The position numbers and the translations under genes are program-made. From assembly GCF_000182565.1 (NCBI RefSeq), contig NW_015971564.1:9779-41437 (forward strand): a DNA stretch of 31,659 nt, in the 5' to 3' direction. Under the pieces are notes generated by a model that was not told where the DNA came from, did not search any database, and was given only the letters and a program-made list of their open reading frames with translations. The DNA is from Spizellomyces punctatus DAOM BR117. Lineage: Eukaryota > Chytridiomycota > Chytridiomycetes > Spizellomycetales > Spizellomycetaceae. Positions 28,414 to 31,659 of this stretch are shown piece after piece (position 1 is the stretch's first letter; the number at the start of each line of letters is the position of its first letter).

Positions 28414-29136
28414 GTATTTGCAAACGCCCTCTTGGATAGCGTCTTGCAGGGGTCGGACGAGTTCCACATAGCGAGAAATGAATTGGGTGTAGAACCCTAG
28501 GAGACCCATGAATGACCATAGGTCACCTATGAATTTGGGTCATGGCCAATTGACTATGGTTGTGACCTTGTCTGGATCAGTAGCGAGACCCTGAGAGGAG
28601 GCAACGAAACCGAGGGCCGTGAGCTGGTGAAAGAGCCATTGACACTTGTCGAGTCTTAGGGTGAGTTTGGCTCTGGAAAAGTGGTTGAGCCAGTCTGCAA
28701 TGGCGTCTAGGGCTTCCACGGCTGTCTCCGCTCATGTGTGGATATTGTCGACGAAGTTGTTGATATTTCGCCATTTGGAGGGACCCAAGGTGTCGTCCAT
28801 CACCCGACAGAAGTGCGAGGGGGCAGTCTTGGGTCCGAAGGGCATAAAGAGTGGTTCGTAGATGCCGTCATGGAGTCTGAGCGTGAGCCATTTGCGTACC
28901 GATGCATCGGTGATGGCGATTTGGTAGAATCCTTTGTTTGCATCACCTCCCGATATGTATCGGAATGGGACTGCGACGATCCAGTTCAGGATGTCGAGCA
29001 TGATGGGAAAGGGATATGGATCCCAGGCCATGCAGTCGTTGGCTCGGCGATAGTCGAAGGCTATGCGCGGGGGTTTGTCTGCATAGCGAATGATAACAGG
29101 ATCGCTGGCGAAGGTTACTTCGGTGGTTCGTTCCAC
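28414..29136 (-). pseudogene. pol: Gypsy-2 reverse transcriptase palm, with stops and a mutated active site
   Basis: RT motifs are recognisable (FDYRRAND, GGDANKGFYQI, MPFGPKTAPSHFCRVMDD). The usual (F/Y)VDD box reads FVDN, with Asn at 28744-28746, so the second catalytic Asp is lost. In-frame TGA codons occur at 28732-28734 and 28540-28542, and another closes the region at 28411-28413. The D-to-N change and the stops fit CpG transitions. The enzyme would be inactive. Confidence 0.88.
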
Positions 29137-29885
29137 CTCTGAAGCCCCATCATGGTGTCTCGCTCCGTCTCGAGGGCTGTCCGCTCCAACGGAGAGTATG
29201 ACCGTGGCCTCGAAAGGGGTGGCAGAGCCGAGATAAATCGAGGCGCATAAGGAATCTTGGTGTAGTTCCCTATGAGATGACCCTCATAGCTGAAGGCTTG
29301 ATGGAAGTGTCGTAGAATGTTGATTAGGGCCCAGACCATGGGTTTGGGTCGCTTGAGATCGACGTGGAAACGTTCCGCGTCTTTTAATTGGGCTTCGAAG
29401 GCCCCTGGAGCCCTCTCCATAGAGTCGAGGTTCCATTTGTTCAAAAGTGTCTGCCATTCTTCTTTGGAAATGTTCTCTTCGGGGTCCGCAACCGAATTAT
29501 GGGTCACGGTGGACAGTTTGAGGCCTAACGGGACCGTTGAGCTAGCAGCGGTGGCCTCAAGAGGGTTTTCGATGAGAAAAGTTTGGGCTGCCACGCGCGT
29601 CTGTCCCGTGATTAACATGGTTAATCTAGACTTCTGAGCTTTGGCTTTGGTCAGCCGTGGCATTGACACATCCTTCATGAATTCACCCTGCTTGGTCTTG
29701 TATGGCGTGCCGCGCATGTGATCAGTGTCCAGCTCATCTGTTATGGAGCAAGAGATAAGGATGTCCGGATTCTTGAGTGTCACCGCGAAACTGGGTAACG
29801 GGGGTTCCTGAACCAAGGTTTGGAGTTTCAAATGTCCCAGAACGTCATTGGCTAGGATGATGAGAGGTTTCCCGTATGCAATGAC
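29115..29885 (-). pseudogene. pol: Gypsy-2 linker between protease and RT, with RT N-terminal region
   Basis: In the same frame as gag-protease after the TGA at 29886-29888. The first part is a poorly conserved linker. The end (LRHFHQAFSYEGH... LERTALETERDTM) resembles the RT fingers entry of Ty3 elements. A frameshift near 29130 separates it from the RT palm. Confidence 0.7.
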
Positions 29886-31659
29886 TCAGAAATAGGCACG
29901 GAAAGTCAGGTATTCTCCTCCGTGGCCTCTGAGGGAAGTTTCGAGGCATACTGTCTTGGTAGATGAGATACGTCCACCAATGCCTTTGAAAGCCATCGTT
30001 TCCGCATCCTGCAAATCAGTTTCGGAGAACAGAAGGCCCTGGTACATGTCGGAAACCAGAGACTTGCAGGCTCCTGTGTCTAGTACCACAGGTGCCCAGA
30101 GCTGAGCGATGACGGCTAGCGTCCAGCAAGGCTGCGTTTGGGTCTTGGTCTGGCTTTTGAGTACATCGCCTAAATCTACTGAGTAGAAGGCGTTGATGGA
30201 AGGCACCGTGACCTCGAAATGGGGCGCGATGTCATTACTTGTTGCTTCCGTAGCCTTGATCGCACTCTCAAAGTGCTCTCTAGATTTGTCGTTTTGTGGT
30301 TTTGTTGTTTTATTCTGGCGAGCAACTTGTTCAATAGCCAGCATGACTATACGCGTCCGTTCGCTCTCTTCATGTCTTTGGAGACGTGGATGGTCTTTAA
30401 CGTGCAGAAATTTGGGGTTTCCACGACGATAATAATAGTCTGAGCAAACGATATTGCCTGTCAGGAGAAATGCCACCAGTTGCAGGTTGGCATAAGAATC
30501 AAAGATAACAGGATCTTCGGAGCTCCACATCAAGAATTTCTCATGCTCATCGAGCCTTATCCAGGCAAGGAGGATCAAACGAGGGGTACCGTCTTCTCGG
30601 ACTTTTCGCAGGATTCGATCCTTGTCAGCTTCGGCTGTGGCAGTGATGTAGAGGTGGTGGGAACTCCACGCAACTGCGTAGGGGTCGTTCCCGAGGTGCC
30701 CGGCGCCTCGCTTCGGTTCTTTGGCGAAGAAGCTGAGCGCGCGGGGGTTGTTGCCCATCATCAGAGCCACTTGCGGGGTGCCCCAGATGATGGCTATGTT
30801 GTCCCAGACTTGGTCCCAGCCCTGCGTGGGCGTGCGGGGGTCCTCTTCCTTGGTCACCGTGACCTTGGAAAGAGGTGCGGTCATCAAAATTGTTGATTCC
30901 GAGCGCTCAGGTGAATGAAAGAATCCGATGGTGTGGAATCCTTGATTAGTGGCGGCTGTCCTTTCCAGTTCCGAAGCCGAAAAAAGAGTCTCGGTGGTAG
31001 CGGACGTCGAGTCCAGCTCCACTATGTACGACTTCTTGGACTCCTGTTTGGAACCTGCGGGCATGGGTGCTCCATATGGTCCCTTCTTTCCATCTTCAGG
31101 ATCTTTTCGGTTCGGGTTCTGCCAGCAGAAAACATTCCAATGCTTTTTCTGACAGAATTTGCAGGGTGCCGGTGGTTCCATGTTGGGGTCCGGAACCATC
31201 TTCTGAGGGCCGTCGCGACTCTTTTTGGGGTTTCCGGTTTTATGTTGAGCCGTCTGCTTAGGGCCTTTGTCGGTTCCAGTCTTTTGTGACTTCTTCTGAG
31301 CTTCAGCAGCACCGCTGTAGCAAGGGTCTCGTTTTCTGGTGTCATCAGAGCCGAAATAAAGGCGCAGGAAGTCTTTTAATTTGGTCAGGTTCGTGACATT
31401 ACAGGATTTGACCATGATTTGGATGTCACTGGGCAATTGTTCGACTATTAGGTCGAAATGCTGGTCAGCGGGACATTCTATGTTTGCCCGGTCGCCGTAT
31501 GCGAGGCGCTGGAGATGAGTTTTGTGGTCAATGAACGCGAGAAAGCTGCAAAATTCTTTGGGGTTCACGTGGCAGTGCACATATTCGGTTTTGCGCTTGG
31601 ACTCGGTTAGGGGATCTCGGAACTCTTGAAGCAGTTCTTCTTTCCACCTTTTCCAGGTC
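29886..31659 (-). CDS. gag: Gypsy-2 gag with zinc knuckle and aspartic protease (5' partial)
   Basis: The minus-strand frame is open from the right edge to TGA at 29886. The start (WKRWKEELLQEFRDP, 31610-31660 side) resembles a Ty3 gag capsid region. A short CCHC-like knuckle CKFCQKKHWNVFC follows a basic, Lys-rich stretch. The protease motif VVLDTGAC has its Asp near 30078-30080, with a flap-like GIGG 40 residues later. Between knuckle and protease lies a long low-similarity region of about 300 residues. The terminal TGA may replace CGA, since the frame continues into the linker. The true start is outside the window. Confidence 0.8.
   Translation of the reverse strand, partial: TWKRWKEELLQEFRDPLTESKRKTEYVHCHVNPKEFCSFLAFIDHKTHLQRLAYGDRANIECPADQHFDLIVEQLPSDIQIMVKSCNVTNLTKLKDFLRLYFGSDDTRKRDPCYSGAAEAQKKSQKTGTDKGPKQTAQHKTGNPKKSRDGPQKMVPDPNMEPPAPCKFCQKKHWNVFCWQNPNRKDPEDGKKGPYGAPMPAGSKQESKKSYIVELDSTSATTETLFSASELERTAATNQGFHTIGFFHSPERSESTILMTAPLSKVTVTKEEDPRTPTQGWDQVWDNIAIIWGTPQVALMMGNNPRALSFFAKEPKRGAGHLGNDPYAVAWSSHHLYITATAEADKDRILRKVREDGTPRLILLAWIRLDEHEKFLMWSSEDPVIFDSYANLQLVAFLLTGNIVCSDYYYRRGNPKFLHVKDHPRLQRHEESERTRIVMLAIEQVARQNKTTKPQNDKSREHFESAIKATEATSNDIAPHFEVTVPSINAFYSVDLGDVLKSQTKTQTQPCWTLAVIAQLWAPVVLDTGACKSLVSDMYQGLLFSETDLQDAETMAFKGIGGRISSTKTVCLETSLRGHGGEYLTFRAYF

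Larger units (their letters stand above)
24467..31659 (-). mobile_element. Gypsy-2: degraded Ty3/gypsy chromovirus with an extra 3' ORF (runs off right edge)
   Basis: The minus-strand order is gag with zinc knuckle, protease, RT, RNase H, integrase, chromodomain, accessory ORF, purine tract, 3' LTR. It is rich in CpG, unlike gypsy-1. The pol frame is interrupted by five TGA codons, one frameshift before the RT and a 4-bp duplication in the chromodomain. It is inserted in gypsy-1 RT, and its LTR was later hit by copia. The 5' LTR, primer site and start of gag lie beyond 31659. Confidence 0.85.

Noticed and set aside
28738-29142. 134-residue plus-strand ORF opposite gypsy-2 RT
   Set aside because: It is a mirror frame of the RT. 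The minus strand has the recognisable domain motifs.
29886-29888. Programmed readthrough stop between gypsy-2 gag-protease and pol
   Set aside because: The stop lies after the protease and is one of five scattered TGAs plus a frameshift, which fits decay better than a programmed site.
30480-31289. Plus-strand ORFs of 124-138 aa over gypsy-2 gag
   Set aside because: They are shadows of the longer minus-strand frame that contains a zinc knuckle and protease.
1-31659. A novel defence or toxin system, a host gene, tRNA or rRNA
   Set aside because: Every long frame is assigned to a retroelement or lies inside one. No other coding or RNA gene signature was visible on either strand.

Overview
The window is a TE-only stretch of a large, repeat-rich eukaryotic genome. 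I see no host gene, rRNA, tRNA, CRISPR array or bacterial feature. The elements are one Ty1/copia family, two Ty3/gypsy chromovirus families (both with a C-terminal chromodomain) and several solo LTRs. The protein families fit a filamentous fungus or a fungus-like eukaryote such as an oomycete. I lean to a fungus, but the sequence does not settle it.

Layout. The backbone is on the minus strand. Gypsy-1 pol (1-1675) was interrupted in its reverse transcriptase by gypsy-2, which runs from beyond the right edge (31659) to its 3' LTR at 24812. That LTR is itself split by a copia insertion: one piece lies at 24462-24812, the other at 1676-1901. The copia insertion has its 5' LTR at 1902 and its 3' LTR ending at 24461, and the same 5-bp duplication (CTGTT) sits on both outer sides. 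Inside this copia, about 17.4 kb of rearranged material has been added.

The added material, left to right: the 3' part of copia copy 1 (its reading frame 2584-6588 is intact) with a 3' LTR broken by a 383-bp solo LTR and then by gypsy-1; gypsy-1 on the minus strand (7348-10533) with a copia solo LTR in its integrase; copia copy 2 on the minus strand (10530-15482, frameshifted, 3' LTR truncated); a gypsy-2 LTR fragment (15483-15708); gypsy-1 on the plus strand (15709-19468) with the same solo LTR; a copia 3' fragment on the minus strand (19469-21659); and a copia 3' half on the plus strand (21660-24461). Two overlapping inverted-repeat systems relate these pieces (paired coordinates sum to about 26816 and about 17384), with a 9432-bp direct-repeat offset between the two minus-strand gypsy-1 copies. 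Unequal exchange between copia copies followed by an inverted duplication would explain this. An assembly artefact is a live alternative.

Most notable signals. (1) Gypsy-1 is almost free of CpG: I find one CpG in 3252 bp, although its pol frames are open. (2) Gypsy-2 has the opposite pattern: it is CpG-rich and its pol frame is interrupted only by TGA codons, consistent with CGA to TGA decay, and the second catalytic Asp of its RT is now Asn. (3) Gypsy-2 carries an unrecognised 261-residue ORF between pol and the 3' LTR, with promoter-like sequence in front of it. (4) The copia primer-binding site matches the anticodon arm of initiator tRNA-Met, implying half-tRNA priming. (5) The gypsy-1 U3 holds 60-bp tandem repeats, each with an inverted CCAAT box, upstream of its TATA box.
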